Positions 1 through 7,510 of a stretch of 15,564 nucleotides of DNA are shown piece after piece. The notes beneath the pieces are model-generated. The model was not told where the DNA came from and searched no databases. It saw nothing but the letters and a program-made list of their open reading frames with translations. Each line of letters starts with the position of its first letter. Position 1 is the stretch's first letter. The stretch covers positions 1 through 15,564 of the forward strand of contig CAVDAL010000081.1 of the NCBI GenBank assembly GCA_963606965.1, written 5' to 3'. The translations under genes and the position numbers were made by a program. This stretch comes from CAVDAL01 sp963606965. Its GTDB lineage: Bacteria > Actinomycetota > Coriobacteriia > Coriobacteriales > QAMH01.

Positions 1-429
1 CCTTGGGTCTGCCAAACATCCGCTCGACAAAAATGCACCACGCAAATATGCACCAGCGCAGCAATCATTTTTAACAAGCTCGGGCTTAATGCCTGCTTCA
101 TATCCAGACGGCCCTAAAATCCCTAAATCATTCAAAGCGTCTGAAAGAGCAATCTGCGAAGGAACAGTAATCAAAAAGTTGTGAGTCTTGTGCAACACAG
201 ACCTGCGCACAGTAAGTTCAGTCTTTAAATTATAAAGCTCATGAATCAAGCCAATAGTCAGCCTTGCCACAGCCGCACTGTCTGTAGAAATTTCAAGACG
301 CGGCCGCCCAGAGCTAATGGTCAGCGTGCCTTCTATTCGAATAAATGCTGCAAGCTGCGCTTTTTTGCATGACGGACATTCCGGCTGTACGCGCGCAAGC
401 TCGTCTTTCACTTCTGCTGTGAATGACAA
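1..429 (-). CDS. whiA: WhiA family DNA-binding regulator, N-terminal part (truncated by window edge)
   Basis: The first 143 codons of WhiA are present and the rest lies beyond the left edge. The protein begins MSFTAEVKDELARVQ and continues through a CPSCKKAQLAAFIRIEGTL segment and YLRGAFLSSGCLADPR. These match the conserved N-terminal LAGLIDADG-like fold of the family (usually about 300 residues). The C-terminal helix-turn-helix is outside the window. I chose the TTG codon at 429-427 because AGGAGG lies 7 nt upstream and the reading starts exactly at the conserved MSFT. The gene overlaps the 3' end of yvcK by 22 nt, the usual arrangement in Gram-positive bacteria, so translation is probably coupled. 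WhiA homologues control sporulation in Streptomyces and affect cell division in Bacillus. The role in this presumably non-sporulating organism is not shown here. The family call is secure. Confidence 0.95.
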   Translation of the reverse strand, partial: MSFTAEVKDELARVQPECPSCKKAQLAAFIRIEGTLTISSGRPRLEISTDSAAVARLTIGLIHELYNLKTELTVRRSVLHKTHNFLITVPSQIALSDALNDLGILGPSGYEAGIKPELVKNDCCAGAYLRGAFLSSGCLADPR

Positions 430-1442
430 GCCAGCACCTCCTCGAATGCTTTTGCAAGCGATGCGCGATTATGCCACGTTGGGCGCTGCTCATCGACCAA
501 ATTGCGCACAACAGGGTGCACGCCAAGATCTTTAATCTGCTGAATAAGCAATGGGTTAACTTCCACATGGCGAACAGTGCCGCTTCTGCGCCCGCGCGAC
601 TGCACACGCGAATCTGAATAATCTGTTAACTTTGGAAAGACGCCAGTCGCAAATGGCGAATCACTTGGGTCTTGATGAATCAAAGCAATATCAAGCTGCC
701 CGCGCATCCCGTGGCGCGTCAAAGCTTCAACATATTCATAGCAATTCATTCCCCATGTTTCACCCTGCATATCTGCAAGCGAACAAACAAAAACAGTCAA
801 AGCTGGATTGACTTCACGAGTGCGAGCTTCCTCAATTGCTTCCACTAAACCAGGAACAAGCAAGCTTGGAATGATTGACGTGAAAAGCGAGCCCGGTCCT
901 AAAACAATAATGTCAGCTTCACGAATTGCATTAAGCGCTGGAGGATAAGCAGGCGCATTTTCTGGCGATAACTTAACAAAGCGCATGTGGCGTTCAGCAT
1001 CACCAATAACAGCCTGGCCTTCAAGTTCGTGCCCATCATCTGTCATGCCAGACAAAGTAACATCATGCAAAGTCGATGGATAAACATGCCCGCGAGCATC
1101 TGTCAAGCGTTCGCAAACAGCAATTGCATCAGGAAAAGAACCTGTCTCTTCCGCACAAGCAATCAAAATTAAATTGCCAAGCGAATGATTGTCAAGATAG
1201 TCAAAGCGGTGCCTGAACACGCGCGCCAAAATGCCTTCATAGTTTGCGGACATCGCGCCTATACATTTGCGAATGTCGCCCGGCGGAATAACGCCGCCAA
1301 GTTCGCGCAAAATGCCAGTTGAGCCACCATCGTCAACCATCGAAACAATAGCACTTGTTTCGCAGCCCATGTCAAGCAGTGTGCGGATGGATGTTGGCGC
1401 ACCTGTGCCGCCGCCAATAACAACAGCCTTTGTGCGCTGCAT
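408..1442 (-). CDS. yvcK: YvcK family UDP-sugar-binding protein (gluconeogenesis factor family)
   Basis: This 344-residue protein belongs to the YvcK/CuvA family (UPF0052), slightly longer than the roughly 320 residues of Bacillus YvcK. It opens with the nucleotide-binding AVVIGGGTGAPTSIRTL at about residues 6-22. Next come SMVDDGGSTGILRE and GVIPPGDIRKCI, then SLGNLILIA near the middle and VLGPGSLFTSIIPSLLVPGL, all family signatures. Family members bind UDP-sugars and are needed for normal cell shape or growth on gluconeogenic carbon sources, and they act in the cytoplasm. The ATG overlaps the rapZ stop as TAATG, with GAGG 10 nt upstream. The 3' end overlaps whiA by 22 nt. The rapZ-yvcK-whiA trio is a widely conserved cluster. 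Nothing is truncated or unusual in it. Confidence 0.96.
   Translation of the reverse strand: MQRTKAVVIGGGTGAPTSIRTLLDMGCETSAIVSMVDDGGSTGILRELGGVIPPGDIRKCIGAMSANYEGILARVFRHRFDYLDNHSLGNLILIACAEETGSFPDAIAVCERLTDARGHVYPSTLHDVTLSGMTDDGHELEGQAVIGDAERHMRFVKLSPENAPAYPPALNAIREADIIVLGPGSLFTSIIPSLLVPGLVEAIEEARTREVNPALTVFVCSLADMQGETWGMNCYEYVEALTRHGMRGQLDIALIHQDPSDSPFATGVFPKLTDYSDSRVQSRGRRSGTVRHVEVNPLLIQQIKDLGVHPVVRNLVDEQRPTWHNRASLAKAFEEVLACHSQQK
437..442 (-). promoter_or_regulatory. Shine-Dalgarno site fixing the TTG start of whiA
   Basis: On the minus strand AGGAGG is a full Shine-Dalgarno match 7 nt before the TTG at 429-427. It lies inside the last codons of yvcK. It is the main support for a non-ATG start of whiA, together with the conserved N-terminus. 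Confidence 0.85.
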
Positions 1443-2362
1443 TAGTTCTTCACCTCTGCCAGCGCTAAGTCGCGGTGTGAAAGCGACGCATTATATCCAG
1501 CTTGTGACAGATAATGCTGTGTTGCATCTGCCAAAGTCACGCTGCGGTGCTGCCCGCCAGTGCAGCCAACAGCAATTGATAAATATTGCTTACCTTCTTC
1601 AATATAGCCAGGCATGATTGTGTCAAGTAAGGCATACCAGCGTTCCAAAAACTTCTTTGTTTCAGGGCGCCCCATAATAAAATCTTTGACTTCTTTGTCC
1701 AAGCCTGTCTTTGTGCGAAGTTCTGGAACATAGAACGGATTTGGCAAAAAGCGCACGTCAATGACTATGTCTGCGTCTGTTGGAGCACCATGTTTAAAGC
1801 CGAATGAATAAACAGAAATTCCCATGCCTTCCTGTTCAGAATCTGCAGAAAACATTGCTCGGATTTTCTTGCGCATATCTTGCGGACGCACAACAGAAGT
1901 GTCCAAAACATAGTCTGCCATCTGCTTTGCCTCTGTAAGCATTTGGCGTTCTTTGCGAATACCAGCAATTATTGTCATGCCGGCGTCGCAAAGCGGGTGA
2001 CGGCGGCGAGTTTCCTTAAAGCGATTAAGCAAAACTTCATCTGTAGAATCTAAAAAGAGCATTGAATATGAAAGTCCAAGTTCTTTGAGCTTATTCAATT
2101 CTTGCGTCAATTCTGGGAAGAATTCCTTTGCACGCAAGTCGCAAACAACAGCCAACTTGCGCAAGCTATTCGACGTAAGGCCAGCCAAGCTAACAAGATT
2201 CATCAGCAAAGACGGCGGCAAATTATCGATGCAAAAATATCCGATATCTTCGAATGTATGCATTGCTTCTGTTCTGCCTGCGCCAGACATACCAGTGATG
2301 ATAATCAGGTCAGGTCCGTCTGATAGTGTTGTTGTGTCTTCGAATGTCTCTTGAGAAGGCAT
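1442..2362 (-). CDS. rapZ: RapZ/YvcJ family P-loop nucleotide-binding protein
   Basis: This 306-residue protein has the family's full architecture. A P-loop (ITGMSGAGRTEAM, residues 22-34) is followed by YFCIDNLPPSLL and then a C-terminal domain with VRFLPNPFYVPELR and GCTGGQHRSV (266-275). In enterobacteria RapZ is an RNA-binding adaptor that controls glmS through small RNAs. In Gram-positive bacteria YvcJ hydrolyses GTP and its physiological role is less clear, so the RNA-adaptor role should not be carried over. The ATG at 2362 has GGGAG 5 nt upstream and is preferred over an upstream in-frame ATG, which would add 24 residues unlike the family. The P-loop has Arg where most bacterial homologues have Lys. 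To my knowledge this is common in actinobacterial members. The stop overlaps the yvcK start. Confidence 0.94.
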   Translation of the reverse strand: MPSQETFEDTTTLSDGPDLIIITGMSGAGRTEAMHTFEDIGYFCIDNLPPSLLMNLVSLAGLTSNSLRKLAVVCDLRAKEFFPELTQELNKLKELGLSYSMLFLDSTDEVLLNRFKETRRRHPLCDAGMTIIAGIRKERQMLTEAKQMADYVLDTSVVRPQDMRKKIRAMFSADSEQEGMGISVYSFGFKHGAPTDADIVIDVRFLPNPFYVPELRTKTGLDKEVKDFIMGRPETKKFLERWYALLDTIMPGYIEEGKQYLSIAVGCTGGQHRSVTLADATQHYLSQAGYNASLSHRDLALAEVKN

Positions 2363-2401
2363 TTTTTCTCCCGTCTTGTTTGCGCAAAATTTATGTTGCT
2401 T

Positions 2402-2410
2402 AGTATAACA
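2402..2410 (-). promoter_or_regulatory. Candidate extended -10 promoter for rapZ-yvcK-whiA
   Basis: On the minus strand TGTTATACT reads as an extended -10 element (TG, one base, then TATACT). It lies in the 112-nt gap between the uvrC stop and the rapZ ATG. Initiation would fall near 2395, giving a leader of about 33 nt that contains the rapZ Shine-Dalgarno site. No good -35 hexamer sits at 17 bp, as is usual for extended -10 promoters. This is inference from sequence only. Confidence 0.5.
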
Positions 2411-2474
2411 GTGTAGCGGCAAATTCGTGCGCATCTATTAGCTAGCATGTGCAATCGTTTTGCAAGCGTGAACT

Positions 2475-4379
2475 TTATACAGCGTCATCTTCGCCATCTT
2501 GCAGCAATGCGAATAAATCTTCTGCAACTTGCTGCGGAATGCCAGGAGTTGCTGCCAAATCTTCAAGGCTGGCTTGACGCATCTTTTTGACAGAGCCAAA
2601 AGTTTTGAGCAGCTGCTTTTTACGCTTTGCTCCAAGCCCTGGCACTTCATCCAAAATTGAAGCAACCATTCCTTTTGAACGCAACTCGCGGTGGAATGTG
2701 ATTGCAAAGCGGTGCGATTCATCGCGGACATGCTTCACAAGATAAAGAGAAGGCGAACCGGAAGGCAAAACGACTGGACTTTCCGCACTCCATTCCACAA
2801 AAAGTTCTTCATCTTTTTTTGCAAGGCCTGCAACAGGAATGTCTAGCCCAAGTTCACGCAACTGATTAATTGCAGCGGTTAGCTGCGGCTTGCCACCGTC
2901 AACAATAAGCAAGTCAGGTTTTGAGCCAAAGCGTTCATCTGCCATGCGCTGCGGCGCATATCTTCTTGCTAAAACTTCACTCATCATCGCAAAATCATTT
3001 GCTTCGCCAAAATCTTGACGAATTTTGAACCGGCGATACTGGCTTTTGTCGGGCTTGCCGCCAGTGAAAACAACCATAGAAGCAACAGAATAATTGCCAT
3101 GAATTGTGGAAACATCAAAGCATTCAATGCGCATTGGCGGCGCTGGCAAAGCAAGTGCGCTTTCAAGCTGCAGCAAAGCAAGGTCAATGCGTTCATCGTC
3201 ATATCTAGTGCGGACTTTATGTCGCATCAAAGCATGGCGGGCATTAAGCTGTGCCATCTTTAACAGGTCTGCACGCTCCCCTTTTTGCGGAACTGTAATA
3301 TGGACTTTTGCTCCGTGTGGCGACGCTAAACAACTGGTAAGCCATGCTTCAAGGGGAAGGCGTTCATCTTCATCAAGTTCGCATGCAACAACAACTTCAT
3401 GCGGATACTGCTTTGTATTGTCATAATAAAAGCCCAAAAATTGCGCAGTCAATTCTTCATCGCAAATATCAAGGCCTTTTTCCAAGATGAAGTCATTGCT
3501 AACAATTATGCGGCCTTCACGAACAACAAAAATGTGAGCCGCTGATATAGTTTCTTCGCGATAAAAGCCAACAACATCCATGTTCAACGGGCGCGAAAGA
3601 ACAACCTTTTGCTTTTCTTGCAAAGCTTTAACTGCTTCAAGGCTGTCACGAAGGCGCGCAGCGCGTTCAAAATCTAAGTCTGTAGCAGCTGCCTTCATAT
3701 CATTTTCAAGTTCTGATATGAATTCTTGGCGCTCGCCTTTAAGAAAGCGAATGACTCGCTGCACAAGCGGCTTATAATCTTGCGGAGTAATTGCTGCACA
3801 ACATGGTCCTGCGCCTTTGCCAATGTGATATTCAAAGCAAGCTTTGTCATCTTTGCTTGGCTGCTTACCATTCTTCAGCTTGCGACAAAGCGCTTTATAT
3901 TCTGCACATTGCGCTTGGCAAATTGGAACAATGCGACGCAAAGCTTCTATTGTTTGACGCGCAGCACGGCTGTCAGTATATGGGCCAAAATATCTGGTGT
4001 CACTTTTATGCTTTTCACGCGTGAGCTTAATTGCTGGATAAAGCTCGCCCGTTGTTAGCGCAATATATGGATAGCTTTTGTCATCGCGATAATCAACATT
4101 AAATGGCGGGTGATATTGCTGAATCAAATTCTTTTCAAGAATGAGCGATTCTTCTTCATTATTCACTACAGTATAGTCAAAAGATGCAACCTGGCGCATC
4201 ATCAGCGGGATTTTTTCACGCTCATCTTGCCCTGTTACATATTGCGTCATGCGACTGCGCAAGCGAATAGCTTTGCCAACGTAAAGGATTTTGCCCTGCG
4301 CGTCTTTCCAGATATAAACACCTGGTTTTTGAGGAACAGATTTTAACTGTTCATGCAGGTCAGGAGTCTTGTCTTTCAT
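2475..4379 (-). CDS. uvrC: Excinuclease ABC subunit C (UvrC)
   Basis: UvrC makes the two incisions flanking a lesion in nucleotide excision repair, working with UvrA and UvrB. The domains are in the expected order over 634 residues. A GIY-YIG nuclease is at the N-terminus (PGVY at 19-22, YVG at 33-35). A cysteine-rich segment follows at about 154-194, and then a UVR helix pair near 217-252 (DLDFERAARLRDSLEA). The RNase H-like nuclease begins at IECFDVSTIHG with Asp 422 and continues through IVDGGKPQL and HRFAITFHR. Helix-hairpin-helix repeats are at 578-620 (VPGLGAKRKKQLL and ATPGIPQQVA). I chose the ATG at 4379 because GGAAG lies 9 nt upstream. A longer start would add 30 residues not typical of the family. 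The gene overlaps the upstream wecA-like gene by 20 nt. Confidence 0.96.
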   Translation of the reverse strand: MKDKTPDLHEQLKSVPQKPGVYIWKDAQGKILYVGKAIRLRSRMTQYVTGQDEREKIPLMMRQVASFDYTVVNNEEESLILEKNLIQQYHPPFNVDYRDDKSYPYIALTTGELYPAIKLTREKHKSDTRYFGPYTDSRAARQTIEALRRIVPICQAQCAEYKALCRKLKNGKQPSKDDKACFEYHIGKGAGPCCAAITPQDYKPLVQRVIRFLKGERQEFISELENDMKAAATDLDFERAARLRDSLEAVKALQEKQKVVLSRPLNMDVVGFYREETISAAHIFVVREGRIIVSNDFILEKGLDICDEELTAQFLGFYYDNTKQYPHEVVVACELDEDERLPLEAWLTSCLASPHGAKVHITVPQKGERADLLKMAQLNARHALMRHKVRTRYDDERIDLALLQLESALALPAPPMRIECFDVSTIHGNYSVASMVVFTGGKPDKSQYRRFKIRQDFGEANDFAMMSEVLARRYAPQRMADERFGSKPDLLIVDGGKPQLTAAINQLRELGLDIPVAGLAKKDEELFVEWSAESPVVLPSGSPSLYLVKHVRDESHRFAITFHRELRSKGMVASILDEVPGLGAKRKKQLLKTFGSVKKMRQASLEDLAATPGIPQQVAEDLFALLQDGEDDAV

Positions 4380-5502
4380 CTGCGTCATCTTCCATATTTG
4401 GATGCGAAGCATTCCCTGGATATCTGTGCTGCAAGACAGGACCAAAAAGCCCAAGGTGCCACACAACAAATGCAGATACCAGCAAGACTATAACCAAAAC
4501 AAGATATTTCAAAAAGCCGCCAAGATTCCAAATGATGCAAGCAGCAACGCACAAAAGAGCTGTCCAACCATAAATTATTAGAACAGATTTGCGCTGAGAA
4601 AATCCGCGGCGCAACAAGCGATGATGAATGTGGCCTGCATCTGCAACCTGGATTGGCTGGTGACCGCGCAACCTGCGAACAATTGCACTGAATGTGTCGA
4701 TAACAGGCACGCCAGCAATAACAATTGGCACGGCTAATGCTGTAACAGAAGCAAAACGTGAAGCACCAAGAAGTGAAATTGTCCCCAAAGCAAGACCTAA
4801 GAAAAGCGAGCCACTGTCGCCCATGAAGATGGAAGCAGGGCTGAAGTTATAGAACAAAAAGCCGATGCAGCAGCCAACCAAAATAATTGCAACAGATGCA
4901 GCATCGCCGCGCATTAAGTGCATCGTCAAGATGAAAAGCGTCGCGCTTGCAATTCCTGTGATTCCTGCGCTTAAGCCATCAAGGCCATCGATCAAATTGA
5001 TTACATTCGCAAAGCAAACAAGATATAAAACAGTCATTGGATATGTCCATGCATCCAAGTGAACAACGCTTGATGTGAATGGAATTTTAAAGCTACCCAA
5101 AGTTGTGCCTGTGCAAACGATGATTGTTGCAGCAATTATTTGTCCAATGAATTTAACAAGAGGCGGCAGCGAATAAACATCATCTAGCGCGCCAACAACA
5201 ACCATGAATGCAAAGCCAATGATGACCCCAAACAAGCGTGTGTTCAAAGTGCCATCTTCTGTAAAAGGGCCGCTCCATATACCTGTAACTTCAAGAATGC
5301 ATTCCACAGCCAAAGCAACAAGAAGGCCTGCAAACATGGCAAGTCCGCCAAGACGCGGGATAGGTTTTTTGTTGACGCGGCGCGGGCCTGGCTCGTCAAC
5401 GACTCCATGCTTAATAGCAAAAGAGCGCACAGCAGGAACTAGCGCGGCTGTCACAGCCAACGCAATCGCGCATAATATCAAATAGTGCCACCAACTAAGC
5501 AT
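4360..5502 (-). CDS. wecA: WecA/TagO-type undecaprenyl-phosphate N-acetylglucosaminyl-1-phosphate transferase
   Basis: This 380-residue polytopic membrane enzyme transfers a sugar-1-phosphate, probably GlcNAc-1-P, from UDP-sugar to undecaprenyl phosphate. That is the first step of many wall polysaccharides. Family motifs in order: DEPGPRRVNKKPIPRLGG (36-53), the Asp pair in GALDDVY (107-108), NVINLIDGLDGL (Asn 169, Asp 172), FMGDSGSLFLG, VPVIDT (Asp 269) and the cytoplasmic HIHHRLL (from 291). The HIHH loop is typical of the WecA/TagO branch rather than MraY. About ten hydrophobic segments are visible. The C-terminal tail is short and acidic. The ATG at 5502 fits the family N-terminus, but there is no Shine-Dalgarno site at normal spacing. 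A TATACT box ends 7 nt upstream, so the gene may be leaderless. Its 3' end overlaps uvrC. The symbol could equally be tagO; the exact polymer made is unknown. Confidence 0.9.
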   Translation of the reverse strand: MLSWWHYLILCAIALAVTAALVPAVRSFAIKHGVVDEPGPRRVNKKPIPRLGGLAMFAGLLVALAVECILEVTGIWSGPFTEDGTLNTRLFGVIIGFAFMVVVGALDDVYSLPPLVKFIGQIIAATIIVCTGTTLGSFKIPFTSSVVHLDAWTYPMTVLYLVCFANVINLIDGLDGLSAGITGIASATLFILTMHLMRGDAASVAIILVGCCIGFLFYNFSPASIFMGDSGSLFLGLALGTISLLGASRFASVTALAVPIVIAGVPVIDTFSAIVRRLRGHQPIQVADAGHIHHRLLRRGFSQRKSVLIIYGWTALLCVAACIIWNLGGFLKYLVLVIVLLVSAFVVWHLGLFGPVLQHRYPGNASHPNMEDDADERQDS

Positions 5503-5509
5503 GGCGCAT

Positions 5510-5515
5510 AGTATA
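5510..5515 (-). promoter_or_regulatory. Candidate -10 box of a leaderless wecA promoter
   Basis: On the minus strand TATACT is followed by 7 nt and then the wecA ATG, so initiation would fall at or next to the start codon. The purine-rich AAAAAGGG just upstream is 13 nt from the ATG, too far for a normal ribosome site. TTGTCG lies 20 bp upstream of the box, a poor spacing for a -35. The same TATACT-N7-ATG arrangement precedes cca. Confidence 0.4.
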
Positions 5516-5581
5516 CCCTTTTTGCACTTGTTGCGCGACAAGCCGCATATCAATTTCTAGCATTTGATACATGTTGTACGC

Positions 5582-7510
5582 CTAGTCGAATACTTCATCA
5601 ATGCAATCACTAAATTGCGAATTGTAAAGTTCTGCATAAAAGCCATCGCGTGCAAGAAGTTCATCATGCTTGCCTTGTTCAACAATATCACCATCTTGGA
5701 TGACCAAGATAAGATCTGCTTGCTTGATTGTGGAAAGCCTATGAGCAATAACAAAGCTTGTCCTGTCTGCAGAAAGCTTATCCATTGCCTGCTGAACAAG
5801 ACGCTCTGTTCTTGTATCAATAGAACTTGTTGCTTCATCCAAAATGAGTACTTCTGGGTTGCTTAAAAGCGCTCTTGCAATAGCAAGAAGCTGGCGTTGA
5901 CCTGCAGAAATATTGCTTGCCTCTTCATTGATTATAGTGTTGTAGCCATCTGGCAGGGCGCGAATAAAGTGGTCTGCATATGCAGCTTTTGCAGCAGCTT
6001 CAATATCTTCTTGCAAAACTTCCCCATGCACGCCATATGCAATATTATCGCGAATGCTTCCATTGAAAAGCCATGTATCTTGCAGCACCATGCCAAAATG
6101 CTTGCGCAAGTCACTGCGGCTCATGTCATGAATATTTGTGCCGTCAATTGAAATGCTGCCGCTGTCAATTTCATAAAAGCGCATCAAAAGATTGACAAGC
6201 GTTGTTTTGCCAGCGCCAGTAGGGCCAACAATTGCAACTGTTTGCCCCGCCTTAACATCGACAGAAAAATCTTTGATTACAGGCTTGCCTTCCACATATG
6301 AAAAGCGCACGTGGTCAAAGTTCACATTACCTTTTATTGCCTGTTCAAAACTTGGCTTTTCTGATTCGTCTTCAAGTTCAGGAGAATCAATGATTTCAAA
6401 AACACGTTCAGATGCTGCCAGCGCGCCTTGGATAATATTTACAACACTTGCAAGCTGCGAAATTGGGCGACCAAAATTCTTTGCATATTGAATGAATGCT
6501 TGAATGTCGCCAACAGCAATTGCGCCATTAATTGCAAGAAATGCACCAACAGCACAAACAGCAACATAAACAAGATTTGAAACAAACATTGTTATTGGAG
6601 CAACAATGCCACTGACAAATTGAGCCTTCCATGCATTATTGAAATATCTATTGTTGACTTCTTCAAAATCTGAAACAACTTCTTTTTCATGAACAAAAGC
6701 TTTGATTTCTGTTTGCCCTGCATATGTCTCTTCAATATGAGCATCAAGTTCGCCTAAAGTTGTTTGCTGCGCCAAGTAAAAGCGCTGCGTGTGCGATGCG
6801 ATATAAAATGCTACAAATGCAGATATTGGCAATGAAACTAAAACGATGATTGTCATCACCCAAGAAATTGAAAACATCATAATGCAAATGCCAATTACAG
6901 TTATGACTGTGGAGATAAACTGCATCATGCTATCTTGCAAAGTCGATGAAACAAGGTCAATATCATTTACAACGCGTGAAAGCACATCACCCTTCGAATG
7001 TTTATCATAAAATGAAAGAGGCAGTCTGTTCAGTTTTTCTTCCGTGCGTTGGCGCAGCGAATAAACAACATTTTGTGTGACGCGTGCCATCAAAAATTGC
7101 TGGAAATATCCAAAAACTGCATATCCAACATATAAAATAACAAGCAAAATTAATATGTTAAGCAGTGCATCAAAGTCAACGCCTGCGCCTGTGCCCTGCA
7201 CTTTTGCTGCAACGCCATTAAAGACAATCGTTGTTGCATTGCCAAGTTCCTTCGGGCATAAAATATCAAAAAGTGTTGATAGTAAAACAAAAATAAGCAC
7301 AACAAAAAGCTTTGGCAGCTCAGGCTTAAGCAAGCTTATAAGTCGCACAAAAGTGCGGCGAGCATTCTTTGGCTTTCCGCCCATCATTGCGGCCATTCCG
7401 CCATGCCCGTGCCCCATTGGTGGTTTGCCTTGCGGGCGCCCACCCTGAGGTCCGCCCTGTGGTTGATGCTGCTCATCTGCGCGAGGTGGCTGGTTTTGCA
7501 TTCCTTTCAT
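5582..7510 (-). CDS. ABC exporter subunit with canonical ATPase residues (heterodimer partner 2)
   Basis: This is a fused membrane/ATPase half-exporter of 642 residues. Residues 1-48 are a low-complexity Gln/Pro/Gly/His/Met tail. Six transmembrane segments follow between about 65 and 345, and a nucleotide-binding domain occupies about 395-635. Walker A is GPTGAGKTT (429-437), the signature is ISAGQ (534-538) instead of LSGGQ, Walker B is VLILDEA with catalytic Glu 559, and the switch His is 590. The start overlaps the upstream exporter gene as TAATG, with GAAGG 9 nt before it. The pair matches heterodimeric multidrug/lipid exporters such as TM287/288 and LmrCD, in which this subunit carries the competent Walker B and the diverged signature. 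The substrate cannot be read from sequence. Placement between galE and wecA does not prove a glycan substrate. Confidence 0.9.
   Translation of the reverse strand: MKGMQNQPPRADEQHQPQGGPQGGRPQGKPPMGHGHGGMAAMMGGKPKNARRTFVRLISLLKPELPKLFVVLIFVLLSTLFDILCPKELGNATTIVFNGVAAKVQGTGAGVDFDALLNILILLVILYVGYAVFGYFQQFLMARVTQNVVYSLRQRTEEKLNRLPLSFYDKHSKGDVLSRVVNDIDLVSSTLQDSMMQFISTVITVIGICIMMFSISWVMTIIVLVSLPISAFVAFYIASHTQRFYLAQQTTLGELDAHIEETYAGQTEIKAFVHEKEVVSDFEEVNNRYFNNAWKAQFVSGIVAPITMFVSNLVYVAVCAVGAFLAINGAIAVGDIQAFIQYAKNFGRPISQLASVVNIIQGALAASERVFEIIDSPELEDESEKPSFEQAIKGNVNFDHVRFSYVEGKPVIKDFSVDVKAGQTVAIVGPTGAGKTTLVNLLMRFYEIDSGSISIDGTNIHDMSRSDLRKHFGMVLQDTWLFNGSIRDNIAYGVHGEVLQEDIEAAAKAAYADHFIRALPDGYNTIINEEASNISAGQRQLLAIARALLSNPEVLILDEATSSIDTRTERLVQQAMDKLSADRTSFVIAHRLSTIKQADLILVIQDGDIVEQGKHDELLARDGFYAELYNSQFSDCIDEVFD

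Noticed and set aside
2363..2434. Longer rapZ start adding 24 residues
   Set aside because: It would translate the candidate promoter region, and the ATG at 2362 has a good ribosome site directly before the conserved domain.
4380..4469. Longer uvrC start adding 30 residues
   Set aside because: The extension lies within the wecA-like coding end, has no family similarity, and the ATG at 4379 has GGAAG at good spacing.
5531..5542. TTGTCGCG upstream of both wecA and cca as a shared -35 or operator
   Set aside because: It lies at different distances (about 20 and 22 bp) from the -10-like boxes, and two copies are not enough to separate from chance.
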